Origin: Reticulitermes speratus
Taxonomy: Eukaryota > Arthropoda > Insecta > Blattodea > Rhinotermitidae
DNA: 64,000 nucleotides
Direction: 5' to 3'
Assembly (NCBI GenBank): GCA_021186555.1
Contig: JAJKFL010000011.1
Location: 33,483,512-33,547,511, forward strand
A program made the translations under genes and the position numbers. Positions 63,601-63,905 of this stretch are shown here, piece after piece; positions within the stretch are counted from its first letter, which is position 1, and each line of letters opens with the position of its first letter. The notes under the pieces were generated by a model. That model did no database searches. It had not been told where the DNA came from and was given only the letters and a program-made list of their open reading frames with translations.

Positions 63601-63905
63601 TGCTGTTCTGTTACAAGAAACATCGTCGCCATTGTGTGCGCTTACGAGCATATCACTCATCATGGTCATCTGCCTTTTCATTAGATACAGTGGGCTGTAC
63701 AGGGCTTGTTGTGTGTAAGGACAGGGAAAGAAAGCGTCGTTATCGAATCCTGCTAACTGTTATACTGTCAAAGCTGTGCCCTCATCTGACACGTATAGTA
63801 ACTCTCCTGCCTAACTTCCTGGTTGTCAATGATACTAGGAAGCATCTTAGGTTCATGGAAGAGAATGAGAGGGCAGATCTGTGGATTGATCTGGCACCAG
63901 GACAG
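507..63905 (+). CDS. Vps13: VPS13-family bridge-like lipid transfer protein (A/C type), 45 exons, 3' end outside window
   Basis: Overview entry for the exons listed separately. VPS13 proteins are long hydrophobic-grooved rods that move phospholipids between organelles at contact sites (ER, mitochondria, lipid droplets, endosomes). Seen here: an N-terminal chorein domain (residues about 1-115) beginning [18 protein letters not shown], the family signatures [16 protein letters not shown] and [11 protein letters not shown], extended-chorein repeats over about residues 200-2000, and a VAB/SHR-BD region from about residue 2270 with [13 protein letters not shown] and FSLDTVG. The 45 exons total 7,947 nt (about 2,649 codons); full VPS13A/C proteins are about 3,100-3,750 residues, so the C-terminal APT1/ATG2-C/PH part is missing. 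All introns are GT-AG and phases agree except at two frameshifts (exons 31 and 36). The SHR-BD motif FSLDTVG favours VPS13A/C over VPS13D or VPS13B. Confidence 0.95.
648..2469 (+). other. Vps13: Intron 1, mostly featureless
   Basis: 1.8 kb of AT-rich sequence. Around 1878-1935 there is a short match to the 3' end of the LINE type seen at 21101-21590 ([12 protein letters not shown]). A G-rich run lies at 1973-1989. I see no other gene or RNA. Confidence 0.6.
2470..2577 (+). CDS. Vps13: Vps13 exon 2
   Basis: Codons 48-83, phase 0 to 0. Acceptor tttgcag, donor gtaagg. Contains the chorein-domain signature [13 protein letters not shown]. Confidence 0.95.
2980..3695 (+). repeat. Minisatellite, about 48-bp unit, about 14 copies
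   Basis: Diverged tandem units of the type gatgatacttgatgactc followed by agctatcatgactcattagt, spaced about 47-50 bp. Lies inside intron 2, directly before the 3733-4217 MITE. Confidence 0.85.
3733..4217. mobile_element. MITE with CAGT termini (pogo/Tigger-like), 485 bp
   Basis: Left end cagtggaccctcgaacttcg matches the inverted right end (about 24 bp, one or two differences). TA dinucleotides flank both sides (3731-3732, 4218-4219), as expected of the Tc1/mariner/pogo superfamily target. The inside has repeated ctcgaac/gtcgaac words and no transposase ORF. Confidence 0.85.
4541..4670 (+). CDS. Vps13: Vps13 exon 3
   Basis: Codons 84-127 (phase 0 to 1). Acceptor tattttgcag, donor gtttgt. 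Holds the charged helix after the first chorein strands ([16 protein letters not shown]). Confidence 0.93.
4987..5158 (+). CDS. Vps13: Vps13 exon 4
   Basis: Codons 127-184 (phase 1 to 2). Carries [20 protein letters not shown], the most conserved N-terminal VPS13 signature. Donor gtaagg. Confidence 0.95.
5465..5507 (+). ncRNA. Hammerhead-ribozyme-like motif in a repeat (copy 1)
   Basis: CTGAAGA (5469-5475), a single T, helix II arms GGAAGC (5477-5482) and GCTTCC (5490-5495) with a 7-nt loop, then GAAAC (5496-5500). A short helix I is possible (tac/gtg). Helix III is imperfect (ACAT AG). The layout matches a type I hammerhead; activity is unproven. Confidence 0.5.
5670..5935 (+). mobile_element. 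Decayed LINE 3' end (same family as 21101-21590)
   Basis: Reads like a degraded [13 protein letters not shown] then a D/E-I-K segment and ends with an actctgatccatagagttagtt-like tail, matching the intact copy's 3' end. Many stops. Confidence 0.65.
6095..6350 (+). mobile_element. Second decayed LINE 3' end
   Basis: A tandem degenerate copy of the same LINE tail: cttggaagacataagcatag and atgggaggaaagtattaaag correspond to the [15 protein letters not shown] region at 21365-21410. Confidence 0.6.
6438..6649 (+). CDS. Vps13: Vps13 exon 5
   Basis: Codons 185-255 (phase 2 to 1). Acceptor taaatag, donor gtaagt. [14 protein letters not shown] is the usual segment after the chorein domain. Confidence 0.92.
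7246..7420 (+). CDS. Vps13: Vps13 exon 6
   Basis: Codons 255-313 (phase 1 to 2). Acceptor tgtctag, donor gtaaaa. [19 protein letters not shown] matches the family pattern of a helix after the second strand set. Confidence 0.93.
7498..7626 (+). CDS. Vps13: Vps13 exon 7
   Basis: Codons 313-356 (phase 2 to 2). Contains [20 protein letters not shown], the WWKYA signature of VPS13 proteins. Acceptor gtttag, donor gtaata. Confidence 0.95.
8444..8482 (+). repeat. (AAAT)n microsatellite
   Basis: Tandem aaat/aata units directly visible. Confidence 0.9.
8555..8770 (+). repeat. About 90-bp direct repeat, 2-3 degenerate copies
   Basis: ggcatttttgtagtcttgtg then a cagattttgaggtttcctga-like segment occurs repeatedly with substitutions. 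Confidence 0.6.
9845..10285 (-). mobile_element. Jockey/CR1-like LINE reverse transcriptase C-terminal remnant
   Basis: Minus-strand translation gives [20 protein letters not shown], then [20 protein letters not shown], and further on [16 protein letters not shown] before a TAA. This is the typical end of Jockey/CR1-type reverse transcriptases (GYGLxx[22 protein letters not shown]). At least one internal stop is present; the copy is dead. Confidence 0.8.
10318..10368 (+). repeat. (AAT)n microsatellite
   Basis: About 16 consecutive aat/ata units. Confidence 0.95.
10481..10625 (+). CDS. Vps13: Vps13 exon 8
   Basis: Codons 356-404 (phase 2 to 0). Acceptor gttgtttcag, donor gtgtgt. Alpha-helical [13 protein letters not shown] and [17 protein letters not shown], as in VPS13A/C. 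Confidence 0.94.
10626..11727 (+). other. Vps13: Intron 8, no feature seen
   Basis: 1.1 kb of AT-rich sequence without a recognisable repeat or gene. Confidence 0.5.
11728..11944 (+). CDS. Vps13: Vps13 exon 9
   Basis: Codons 405-477 (phase 0 to 1). WWDVLG and [18 protein letters not shown] match the WWxGxWG and TPEEKxKLxxAIGY motifs of VPS13A/C. Donor gtaaga. Confidence 0.95.
11945..13385 (+). other. Vps13: Intron 9, no gene seen
   Basis: 1.4 kb; a few TACA/CATA runs at 12070-12110 and a short TG run at 12473-12484. Nothing else recognised. Confidence 0.5.
13386..13607 (+). CDS. Vps13: Vps13 exon 10
   Basis: Codons 477-551 (phase 1 to 1). Acceptor ttttccag, donor gtaaat. Beta-strand-rich [15 protein letters not shown] and [16 protein letters not shown] fit an extended chorein repeat. 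Confidence 0.93.
14059..15111 (+). mobile_element. Tc1/mariner-superfamily transposon, degenerate, 1,053 bp
   Basis: Ends are inverted repeats of about 29 bp (left ctgggtgcggcagaggaaac; right is its inverse with a few changes) flanked by TA at 14057-14058 and 15112-15113. It encloses a broken transposase on the same strand. Sits in intron 10, same direction as Vps13. Confidence 0.92.
14193..15053 (+). pseudogene. Broken mariner-type transposase (DUF4817-like N-terminus)
   Basis: Starts [20 protein letters not shown] with an N-terminal helix-turn-helix typical of DUF4817 transposases in insects. The first catalytic Asp is in SDEAHF, the second in [11 protein letters not shown]. The frame breaks just after KQN (about 14709; the following RYWAAENP is in another frame) and again near 14842-14848. 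The third-Asp region is lost: after GDVPWPP comes FLT and a stop, so a 3' deletion has removed the rest. Cannot encode active transposase. Confidence 0.88.
15120..15238 (-). repeat. Fragment of the GACGTTTC/CCAGACTACACGG repeat family
   Basis: ctctgaaacgtcagtgtata, ctaccaaactacacggcgtc and acatcccaggagacagcaat are shared with copies near 20400, 42840, 51840 and 54660. This family contains the hammerhead-like core in its fuller copies. Confidence 0.65.
15239..15652 (+). mobile_element. Full-length tRNA-derived SINE with 15-bp target-site duplication
   Basis: The direct repeat tactgtatttttaat occurs at 15239-15253 and 15638-15652 and brackets a 384-bp body. The body begins with a tRNA-like head (box A GTGGACTAGTGGTTAGCGTG, box B GGTTCAATCCC; TGCCTCG pairs with CGAGGTA across the head). 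A non-tRNA body follows. The clean duplication suggests a fairly recent insertion by LINE machinery. Confidence 0.9.
16182..16294 (+). CDS. Vps13: Vps13 exon 11
   Basis: Codons 551-588 (phase 1 to 0). [20 protein letters not shown] and VEIVYHE are typical of VPS13 (FE.NPLD..AD..L). Donor gtacgt. Confidence 0.94.
16391..16599 (+). CDS. Vps13: Vps13 exon 12
   Basis: Codons 589-658 (phase 0 to 2), after an intron of only 96 bp, the shortest in the window. [11 protein letters not shown] and [15 protein letters not shown] are the conserved groove strand and its K.P.+.+P turn. Confidence 0.94.
17302..17468 (+). CDS. Vps13: Vps13 exon 13
   Basis: Codons 658-714 (phase 2 to 1). [15 protein letters not shown] matches the VPS13 DLG.L...S pattern. 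Donor gtatcg. Confidence 0.93.
18243..18360 (+). CDS. Vps13: Vps13 exon 14
   Basis: Codons 714-753 (phase 1 to 2). Acceptor gtttaag, donor gtaagt. Confidence 0.92.
18481..18810 (+). CDS. Vps13: Vps13 exon 15
   Basis: Codons 753-863 (phase 2 to 2), 330 nt. [20 protein letters not shown] then the linker [10 protein letters not shown] (conserved) and a charged, likely disordered stretch. Donor gtgagt. Confidence 0.94.
19620..19660 (+). repeat. TA/CA dinucleotide run
   Basis: tatatatatata followed by cacacaca. Confidence 0.8.
19912..20044 (+). CDS. Vps13: Vps13 exon 16
   Basis: Codons 863-907 (phase 2 to 0). Acidic Ser-rich [20 protein letters not shown] sits where VPS13A/C carry the VAP-binding FFAT motif, but the canonical E-F-F-D-A core is absent. 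Confidence 0.92.
20225..20470. repeat. Inverted-repeat element with hammerhead-like cores on both arms
   Basis: Minus arm: CTGATGA (20346-20340), helix II GAGG/CCTC, GAAAC (20319-20315), then GTC. Plus arm: CTGATGA (20376-20382), GAAAC (20403-20407), ACGT, C. The arms are inverted copies around a short spacer. Confidence 0.6.
20641..20692 (+). repeat. (TA)n microsatellite
   Basis: About 24 uninterrupted AT/TA units directly before a LINE fragment. Confidence 0.95.
20696..21105 (+). mobile_element. RTE-like LINE 3' end
   Basis: Encodes [36 protein letters not shown] and [20 protein letters not shown] before TGA at 21089, a widespread insect non-LTR retrotransposon C-terminus. The 3' end is a short (ATGA)n tail at 21090-21105, typical of RTE elements. 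Smaller fragments occur near 2680-2800 and 38430-38520. Confidence 0.8.
21101..21590 (+). mobile_element. Second LINE 3' end (other family), best copy in window
   Basis: Encodes [34 protein letters not shown] and [18 protein letters not shown] before TAA at 21417, then a shifted frame with [17 protein letters not shown] and NAGNFLTS. The [11 protein letters not shown] and [10 protein letters not shown] motifs mark the C-terminus of endonuclease/reverse-transcriptase LINEs. At least eight other fragments in both orientations share this tail. Confidence 0.8.
21915..22145 (+). CDS. Vps13: Vps13 exon 17
   Basis: Codons 908-984 (phase 0 to 0), exactly 77 codons. Extended-chorein strands [20 protein letters not shown] and [14 protein letters not shown]. 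Donor gtgaga. Confidence 0.93.
22146..24000 (+). other. Vps13: Intron 17, little recognisable
   Basis: 1.9 kb. A fragment of the CCTGCTG/CTTCTGG repeat family lies at 23260-23345. The rest shows no gene or RNA. Confidence 0.5.
24001..24143 (+). CDS. Vps13: Vps13 exon 18
   Basis: Codons 985-1032 (phase 0 to 2). [20 protein letters not shown] then [10 protein letters not shown], the conserved strand-helix unit of VPS13. Donor gtaagc. Confidence 0.94.
24450..24745 (+). mobile_element. SINE copy with caagagattttctcttctc body, forward
   Basis: B-box-like agattcaattcctag is followed by caggggcaagagatttttct and a cacctcc tail segment. The same body occurs at 25795 and, inverted, at 39790, 45915 and 60435. 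Confidence 0.65.
25025..25275 (+). mobile_element. Decayed LINE 3' end
   Basis: gataatattaaaatggag, actggatacatttggctcag and ctcaagaaggactctgct match the tail at 21395-21575. Confidence 0.65.
25459..25645 (+). CDS. Vps13: Vps13 exon 19
   Basis: Codons 1032-1094 (phase 2 to 0). Acceptor atgttttacag gives the right phase; a second acceptor-like cttacag at 25486 would break the frame. [20 protein letters not shown] is a typical groove strand. Confidence 0.85.
25795..26095 (+). mobile_element. SINE copy, forward, with clear box A
   Basis: Begins ggaaccaggatagctcagtc (tRNA-like box A); the caggcaaaagattttctctt body and the cacctccatctagtgtcgag segment follow. Confidence 0.7.
26754..26867 (+). 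CDS. Vps13: Vps13 exon 20
   Basis: Codons 1095-1132 (phase 0 to 0). [20 protein letters not shown] fits the extended-chorein pattern. Acceptor gtgtttcag, donor gtaagg. Confidence 0.93.
27026..27071 (-). ncRNA. Hammerhead-ribozyme-like motif (copy 2, most complete)
   Basis: On the minus strand: helix I atctcc, CTGAAGA (27065-27059), one T, helix II GGCC...GGCC with an 8-nt loop, GAAAC (27041-27037), self-complementary ACATGT as helix III, then GTA (cleavage-type NUH) and ggaggt, which pairs with atctcc (6 bp, one wobble). All three helices and conserved core boxes are present. The one extra T before helix II departs from the consensus. A damaged inverted copy lies at 27161-27195. Confidence 0.6.
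27161..27195 (+). repeat. Damaged inverted partner of the 27026-27071 motif
   Basis: ctccCTGAAGATGGCC is intact but the distal helix II arm and GAAAC are deleted (reads CCAAAACAT). Confidence 0.6.
27388..27535 (+). mobile_element. LINE 3' tail fragment
   Basis: gctcaggatagggacaggtt, ttcgggttccataaaacaca and ctcaagaaggactctgctcc match the 21101-21590 copy closely. Confidence 0.75.
27582..27660 (+). repeat. (CATA)n microsatellite
   Basis: About 18 uninterrupted ACAT units right after the LINE tail. Confidence 0.95.
27661..29572 (+). other. Vps13: Rest of intron 20, nothing recognised
   Basis: 1.9 kb AT-rich sequence; a short TTTA/CTTA run near 27960-28050. No gene or structured repeat seen. 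Confidence 0.5.
29573..29752 (+). CDS. Vps13: Vps13 exon 21
   Basis: Codons 1133-1192 (phase 0 to 0). [20 protein letters not shown] is a groove strand. Acceptor cttttcag, donor gtaagt. Confidence 0.93.
29753..30884 (+). other. Vps13: Intron 21, only a short TG run
   Basis: A (TG)n run lies at 29823-29842. Nothing else recognised in 1.1 kb. Confidence 0.5.
30885..31077 (+). CDS. Vps13: Vps13 exon 22
   Basis: Codons 1193-1257 (phase 0 to 1). [20 protein letters not shown] has the VPS13 K/DAP.++.P pattern. Donor gtgagt. Confidence 0.94.
31307..31825. mobile_element. Long inverted-repeat element with two hammerhead-like motifs
   Basis: Arms at about 31307-31440 and 31706-31825 are inverted copies, including the outer word gaccaactaatgcactattt. 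Each arm has CTGAAGA (31413-31407 minus; 31726-31732 plus), T, GGACC/GGTCC and GAAAC. The plus arm continues with the 8-nt palindrome ACACGTGT followed by A. The core of about 260 bp is AT-rich with no ORF. Confidence 0.7.
32745..32930 (+). mobile_element. SINE fragment, forward
   Basis: aggcaagagttttttgtctt and the tgaccactcactaggttaag segment match the 24450 and 25795 copies; the head is lost. Confidence 0.55.
32955..33136 (+). CDS. Vps13: Vps13 exon 23
   Basis: Codons 1257-1317 (phase 1 to 0). [20 protein letters not shown] continues the DFG/DLG strand pair. Donor gtaagt. Confidence 0.93.
33242..33287. repeat. 46-bp near-perfect palindrome
   Basis: Arms agatttttgacattggttg and its inverse meet at tgtacatgtaca without a spacer; one internal mismatch. 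Confidence 0.85.
33583..33655 (+). repeat. TA/CA dinucleotide array
   Basis: tatatata followed by long (CA)n runs. Confidence 0.9.
33729..33743 (+). repeat. Poly-G tract
   Basis: Run of about a dozen G, interrupted once by T at the 3' side. Confidence 0.85.
34364..34598 (+). CDS. Vps13: Vps13 exon 24
   Basis: Codons 1318-1396 (phase 0 to 1). [19 protein letters not shown] (the .EP+.+.+.V.RN+ motif of VPS13). Donor gtgagt. Confidence 0.94.
34725..34830 (+). repeat. (GACT)n tetranucleotide array
   Basis: Repeated ctgactgactgact with cacacaca interruptions; abuts the minus-strand LINE tail. Confidence 0.9.
34825..35112 (-). mobile_element. LINE 3' end, minus strand
   Basis: Minus translation [20 protein letters not shown] and NAGNFSTS corresponds to the C-terminus at 21420-21535. 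It preserves this frame better than the 21101 copy. Confidence 0.75.
35113..36057 (+). other. Vps13: Rest of intron 24, nothing recognised
   Basis: AT-rich sequence of about 0.9 kb without a recognisable gene or repeat. Confidence 0.5.
36058..36242 (+). CDS. Vps13: Vps13 exon 25
   Basis: Codons 1396-1457 (phase 1 to 0). A Ser/Pro-rich linker ([18 protein letters not shown]) followed by groove strand [14 protein letters not shown]. Donor gtgtgt. Confidence 0.92.
36370..36600 (-). mobile_element. Jockey/CR1-like LINE C-terminal remnant
   Basis: Minus translation [20 protein letters not shown] then [11 protein letters not shown], the conserved C-terminal YVGIK+.N.LP motif also seen at 9845-10285. 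Confidence 0.65.
36787..36835 (-). ncRNA. Hammerhead-ribozyme-like motif (copy 3)
   Basis: Minus strand: helix I AGTCC, CTGAGGA (36828-36822), T, helix II GAAC (36820-36817) and GTTC (36807-36804), GAAAT (36803-36799), ATATGT as a wobble palindrome, T, then GGACT, which pairs perfectly with AGTCC. The C of GAAAC is replaced by T. Confidence 0.55.
37308..37477 (+). CDS. Vps13: Vps13 exon 26
   Basis: Codons 1458-1514 (phase 0 to 2). [20 protein letters not shown]. Acceptor gtctacag, donor gttagt. Confidence 0.92.
37765..38125. mobile_element. SINE-like head plus inverted repeat with hammerhead-like motif
   Basis: A weak tRNA-like B box (ggttcacatccc) at 37830 precedes inverted arms 37915-37970 and 38068-38115 (agattggtagtttgttaccg and its inverse). 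Minus arm: TTGAAGA (37990-37984), T, GGGACA/TGTCCC, GAAAC, ACGT, C. The first C of the box is T. The plus arm is more diverged (GAAAT). Confidence 0.6.
38649..38826. repeat. Perfect 86-bp inverted repeat, 6-bp spacer
   Basis: Left arm 38649-38734 and right arm 38741-38826 are exact inverse copies; spacer ttttgc. The right arm contains CTGAGGA (38741-38747), T, GGGGAC/GTCCCC with a 7-nt loop, then GAGAC and ACGT; the left arm has the same on the minus strand. Exact identity means recent formation or ongoing gene conversion. Confidence 0.95.
38968..39229 (+). CDS. Vps13: Vps13 exon 27
   Basis: Codons 1514-1601 (phase 2 to 0). [20 protein letters not shown] is the conserved strand-helix unit. 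Acceptor gtttcag, donor gttagc. Confidence 0.94.
39790..40260 (-). mobile_element. SINE copy, reverse
   Basis: Contains gacactagatggaggtgagt, gaaccccagtacccatcgaa, and a tRNA-like head complement (ctgtagcctagtcactatat) near 40213. Confidence 0.65.
40817..40928 (+). CDS. Vps13: Vps13 exon 28
   Basis: Codons 1602-1639 (phase 0 to 1). Linker [20 protein letters not shown], probably disordered. Donor gtaagt, which is also the first unit of the 41-bp minisatellite. Confidence 0.9.
40929..41535 (+). repeat. Minisatellite, about 41-bp unit, about 14 copies
   Basis: Units of the type gacaagtttgtctgaatttc then cccattaaacatgtttcatgt. The first unit begins at the exon 28 donor (gtaagtttgtctgaatttcc) and copies become more diverged 3'. 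Confidence 0.9.
41536..42398 (+). other. Vps13: Rest of intron 28
   Basis: At 42227-42258 a CTGATGA ... GAAAC pair spaced as in the hammerhead-like family is present, but helix II is weak. Nothing else recognised. Confidence 0.4.
42399..42604 (+). CDS. Vps13: Vps13 exon 29
   Basis: Codons 1639-1707 (phase 1 to 0). [20 protein letters not shown] is a strand of the +.+PE+++.AD family pattern. Acceptor ttctgcag. Confidence 0.94.
42690..42900. repeat. Inverted-repeat element with degenerate hammerhead-like arms
   Basis: Minus arm: TTGAAGA, helix II GAAGA/TCTTC, T, GAAAC, GTC (about 42760-42722). Plus arm 42825-42870 has GATGGAGACAGCAGG but GATGTG in place of GAAAC. Confidence 0.55.
42905..43012 (+). 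mobile_element. LINE 3' tail with (AATTAC)n end
   Basis: gacatgccctgtatcaatgt, gatcaacaggataaataaaa and an attacaattacaattacaat tail are the usual end of a Jockey/CR1-like element. No ORF. Confidence 0.5.
43361..43489 (+). CDS. Vps13: Vps13 exon 30
   Basis: Codons 1708-1750 (phase 0 to 0). [15 protein letters not shown] and [19 protein letters not shown] (LxPCD+.+ motif of VPS13A/C). Donor gtgagt. Confidence 0.94.
44155..44420 (-). mobile_element. Degenerate LINE tail, minus strand
   Basis: cacatgccctgctcatctca resembles the inverse of the [11 protein letters not shown] coding segment at 21281-21310; the rest is highly diverged. Confidence 0.4.
44515..44651 (+). CDS. Vps13: Vps13 exon 31, with frameshift
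   Basis: Codons 1751-1796 (starts in phase 0). [12 protein letters not shown] matches the conserved LW..K segment of VPS13A. The frame then meets TGA at 44641. The following exon needs phase 1 but the length gives phase 2, so one base too many lies within this exon; the six-T run at 44633-44638 is the likely place. Acceptor gtaaag, donor gtaagt. Confidence 0.85.
44902..44950. repeat. Inverted repeat made of two hammerhead-like 3' halves
   Basis: gcttgctacacgtttcggct and its inverse flank tttTGTGTaaa. Both arms carry GCC-GAAACGTGTAGC but neither has a CTGANGA box, so this cannot be a complete motif. Confidence 0.6.
45239..45424 (+). CDS. Vps13: Vps13 exon 32
   Basis: About codons 1796-1858 (two bases complete a codon; ends phase 1). 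[20 protein letters not shown] and [17 protein letters not shown] match the +.+.+P.+.+..E.G.G...+PML+ strand of VPS13A/C. Donor gtatct. Confidence 0.92.
45465..45770 (+). mobile_element. Decayed LINE 3' end
   Basis: ggcaggtcatgtagcacaca (AGHVAH), ggtgtggactggattgatct (GVDWID) and attgggttccacaaaaagtg match the 21101-21590 family. Confidence 0.7.
45915..46180 (-). mobile_element. SINE copy, reverse
   Basis: ttgacaataggtggaggtga, gaggctgggtgggcctcaga and a tRNA-like head complement (gctgattgcttagtcactgt). Confidence 0.65.
46186..47150 (+). repeat. Minisatellite, 57-bp unit, about 17 copies
   Basis: Unit tttggtctactttatataca then acagagtatgtactgtattc and tgaaggagaaatatgtg, period 57 bp, with some shorter units near 46350-46580 lacking the ctgtattctg part. 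The 3' units (46600-47060) are almost identical. Because 57 is a multiple of three and units lack stops, long ORFs appear on both strands (up to 313 codons) with no protein meaning. Confidence 0.95.
47297..47412 (+). CDS. Vps13: Vps13 exon 33
   Basis: About codons 1858-1896 (phase 1 to 0). [20 protein letters not shown] is one of the strongest VPS13 signatures (YYN...+.WEPL+EP). Donor gtatta. Confidence 0.96.
47535..47880 (-). mobile_element. Decayed LINE 3' end, minus strand
   Basis: Minus translation includes [13 protein letters not shown], then degraded GRP..R.WED; the tail cttgagaagctaatatttcc is the inverse of the LINE end. Confidence 0.7.
48072..48288 (+). CDS. Vps13: Vps13 exon 34
   Basis: About codons 1897-1969 (phase 0 to 1). 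[10 protein letters not shown] continues the groove strand, then a charged linker ([18 protein letters not shown]) that is probably disordered. Acceptor gactttag, donor gtgagg. Confidence 0.9.
48395..48527. repeat. Fragment of the TCTGGTAG/CAGCTGGTTCC repeat family
   Basis: gtcctctgggatgtgatgcc, gcagtctggtagatgggtag and ttaccagggaccaactagac resemble the arms at 20280-20460; the core is diverged. Confidence 0.5.
48529..49094 (-). mobile_element. Fold-back mariner derivative with two transposase 3' ends
   Basis: Inverted arms 48529-48725 and 48899-49094 (about 92% identical) begin tgagggttat / cgagggttat. Left flank is TA; right flank is CA, so the target duplication is decayed. Minus-strand coding includes [13 protein letters not shown] (third catalytic Asp region of mariner), [13 protein letters not shown] and [13 protein letters not shown] then stop. 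The plus strand of the right arm encodes the same C-terminus ([13 protein letters not shown] to GGDYVEK, stop). The 5' half of the transposase is missing. Confidence 0.88.
49685..49784 (+). CDS. Vps13: Vps13 exon 35
   Basis: About codons 1969-2002 (phase 1 to 2). Acidic linker [20 protein letters not shown]. Acceptor ctttgcag, donor gtaatg. Confidence 0.85.
50395..50600 (+). repeat. About 60-bp tandem repeat, each unit with a hairpin
   Basis: Units gctggactgcttgacccaga and aagttgtgtcattgtgtcaa; within each, caaacagtcc and ggactgtttg can pair. About four units, one more at 50868-50940. Confidence 0.85.
50529..51235 (+). repeat. About 347-bp tandem duplication next to exon 36
   Basis: Copy A begins at 50529 and copy B at 50876 (gactgtttgacccagaaagt in both). 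Both include cagtagattcctttacatac-like text, an acceptor-like ctag and agacagcagt. Copies differ at many positions, so this is not recent. Confidence 0.85.
51211..51358 (+). CDS. Vps13: Vps13 exon 36, with frameshift
   Basis: About codons 2002-2051. Acceptor cacatctag, donor gtaagt. The first part reads [20 protein letters not shown] (acidic linker), then TAA at 51293. The other frame reads [20 protein letters not shown] to the donor, and only that frame joins exon 37 in phase. One base is missing near 51291 (GAATAACC where GAAATAACC would keep the frame). Confidence 0.8.
51468..51641. mobile_element. Small MITE with CAGT termini, 174 bp
   Basis: Left end cagtaaaaccccgatttaat matches the inverse of the right end (attaaataggggttttactg, one mismatch). 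Right flank TA; left flank CA. Internal gatttagtga words repeat. No coding content. Confidence 0.85.
51810..51895 (+). repeat. Fragment of the hammerhead-like repeat family
   Basis: ccgaagatggaggcagcagg, ccctcaaaaatgttggtacc and ctgtctaccaaaaaaacatt follow the family order, but the CTGANGA and GAAAC boxes are mutated. Confidence 0.5.
51948..52201 (+). CDS. Vps13: Vps13 exon 37
   Basis: About codons 2051-2136 (two bases complete a codon; ends phase 0). [20 protein letters not shown] (QLN+T+S..G+..L.NL..AF) and [15 protein letters not shown], conserved before the VAB region. Donor gtatgt. Confidence 0.95.
52755..52795 (+). repeat. (TTTC)n microsatellite
   Basis: About eight ctttctttc units. 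Confidence 0.9.
53165..53475 (+). repeat. Pyrimidine-rich minisatellite, about 58-60-bp unit, 5 copies
   Basis: Units ttcctccttcatttcttcat, then cacttttatacttctactct and gtcatcccccc. Confidence 0.9.
53926..54062 (+). CDS. Vps13: Vps13 exon 38
   Basis: About codons 2137-2182 (phase 0 to 2). [20 protein letters not shown] then a Ser/Thr-rich linker ([18 protein letters not shown]). Acceptor ctgtttcag, donor gtatga. Confidence 0.85.
54063..54973 (+). other. Vps13: Intron 38
   Basis: A fragment of the hammerhead-like repeat family lies at 54590-54710 (cctgctgcctcc, ctgtctaccaaactacacga, tgtcacatcccataagacag). Remainder not recognised. Confidence 0.5.
54974..55116 (+). CDS. Vps13: Vps13 exon 39
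   Basis: About codons 2182-2230 (phase 2 to 1). LLIEVEG begins the beta-rich part that leads into the VAB domain. Acceptor ctgtttcag, donor gtatgt. Confidence 0.9.
55823..55853 (+). repeat. (ATTCT)n microsatellite
   Basis: Six uninterrupted pentamers in intron 39. Confidence 0.95.
55969..56120 (+). CDS. Vps13: Vps13 exon 40
   Basis: About codons 2230-2280 (phase 1 to 0). [20 protein letters not shown] followed by PLQ: the I.+RSP+Q+.N motif at the start of the VAB domain, split by the next intron. Confidence 0.94.
56121..56825 (+). other. Vps13: First part of intron 40, nothing recognised
   Basis: 0.7 kb AT-rich sequence before the pogo-like element. Confidence 0.5.
56828..57728 (-). mobile_element. 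Pogo-like DNA transposon, internally deleted, 901 bp
   Basis: Terminal inverted repeats (ccgtatattctcgaatctaa and its inverse, about 27 bp) flanked by TA at 56826-56827 and 57729-57730. It carries minus-strand pieces of a transposase. The inside repeats the terminal motif gcggattagattcg near the left end. Confidence 0.9.
57064..57466 (-). pseudogene. Fused N- and C-terminal remnants of a pogo-type transposase
   Basis: The ORF (57466 to 57149) contains [20 protein letters not shown] and [19 protein letters not shown], the first helix-turn-helix (psq/CENP-B-N-like) of pogo transposases. It ends shortly after an FF.R segment. Minus-strand 57115-57064 reads [18 protein letters not shown] then stop, an acidic tail typical of the far C-terminus. 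The DDE catalytic core is deleted, so it is non-autonomous. Confidence 0.82.
58130..58440. mobile_element. Inverted-repeat element with one hammerhead-like arm
   Basis: tagtattttgatgtag-type arms at 58134-58185 and 58393-58440 are inverse copies. Plus arm: helix I CTCC, CTACAGA (58366-58372, two core changes), T, GGCC/GGCC with an 8-nt loop, GAAAC (58390-58394), ACATGT, T, GGAG. The left arm breaks off at ctccaacat. Confidence 0.6.
58690..58800 (+). repeat. Fragment of the CCTACCAGCCTACACGG repeat family
   Basis: accacctaccagcctacacg, gtttcataatccacaaggta and gtcagaacctcaaatgtc match tails of the hammerhead-like family seen at 36310-36410. Confidence 0.5.
58829..59031 (+). CDS. Vps13: Vps13 exon 41
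   Basis: About codons 2281-2348 (phase 0 to 2). [15 protein letters not shown] completes the RSPLQ+.N motif; [20 protein letters not shown] is a VAB repeat strand pair. Acceptor gataaag, donor gtaagt. Confidence 0.94.
59225..59478 (+). repeat. Short tandem repeat, about 24-bp unit, about 10 copies
   Basis: Units acaagtaacacaactcagag with ttt or att junctions. Confidence 0.9.
60086..60206 (+). CDS. Vps13: Vps13 exon 42
   Basis: About codons 2348-2388 (phase 2 to 0). [20 protein letters not shown]. Acceptor tttgcag, donor gtatgt. Confidence 0.9.
60435..60930 (-). mobile_element. SINE, reverse, interrupted by another SINE
   Basis: Outer parts (60470-60630 and 60830-60920) belong to the agatggaggtgag/ctcttgcccctgccggga family, with the tRNA-like head complement at 60847-60890. 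Between them lies a second SINE with the tRNA-like head of 61-146 (60738-60826), splitting the B box of the first. Confidence 0.75.
60738..60826 (-). repeat. tRNA-like SINE head (same as 61-146)
   Basis: gggattcgaacccacaatct and gaccgcgcggccactgggat are shared with the window start over about 85 bp. Confidence 0.8.
61560..61720 (-). mobile_element. SINE fragment, reverse
   Basis: cctcagaagtagatggaggt, gaggtgagtggtgagcttca and gcggccccggtactcattta match the 39790 and 60435 copies. Confidence 0.65.
61839..62054 (+). CDS. Vps13: Vps13 exon 43
   Basis: About codons 2389-2460 (phase 0 to 0). [20 protein letters not shown] (+.+.PP+...N.LPY.++) is the conserved opening of the SHR-BD segment. Confidence 0.96.
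62327..62542 (+). CDS. Vps13: Vps13 exon 44
   Basis: About codons 2461-2532 (phase 0 to 0). Ends [17 protein letters not shown], the SHR-BD hallmark (PYW++NKTG). Acceptor cacttag, donor gtaagt. Confidence 0.97.
62595..62850 (-). mobile_element. SINE fragment, reverse
   Basis: cttagcctcagtactagttg, aagatcttttgcctcagcca and the tRNA-like head complement gtactaacagctatgctggc. Confidence 0.6.
63178..63412 (-). mobile_element. LINE 3' tail, minus strand
   Basis: ctccatggagcagaatcctt, gaagctaatagttactcatc and attccccgcatttttgaaac are the inverse of the 21101-21590 tail. Confidence 0.65.
63555..63905 (+). CDS. Vps13: Vps13 exon 45 (last in window)
   Basis: About codons 2533-2649 (phase 0 to 0), 351 nt, the longest exon here. 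Contains [32 protein letters not shown] and WIDLAPGQ, the SHR-BD core of VPS13A/C. Ends at donor gtgagc; the gene continues past base 64000. Confidence 0.97.
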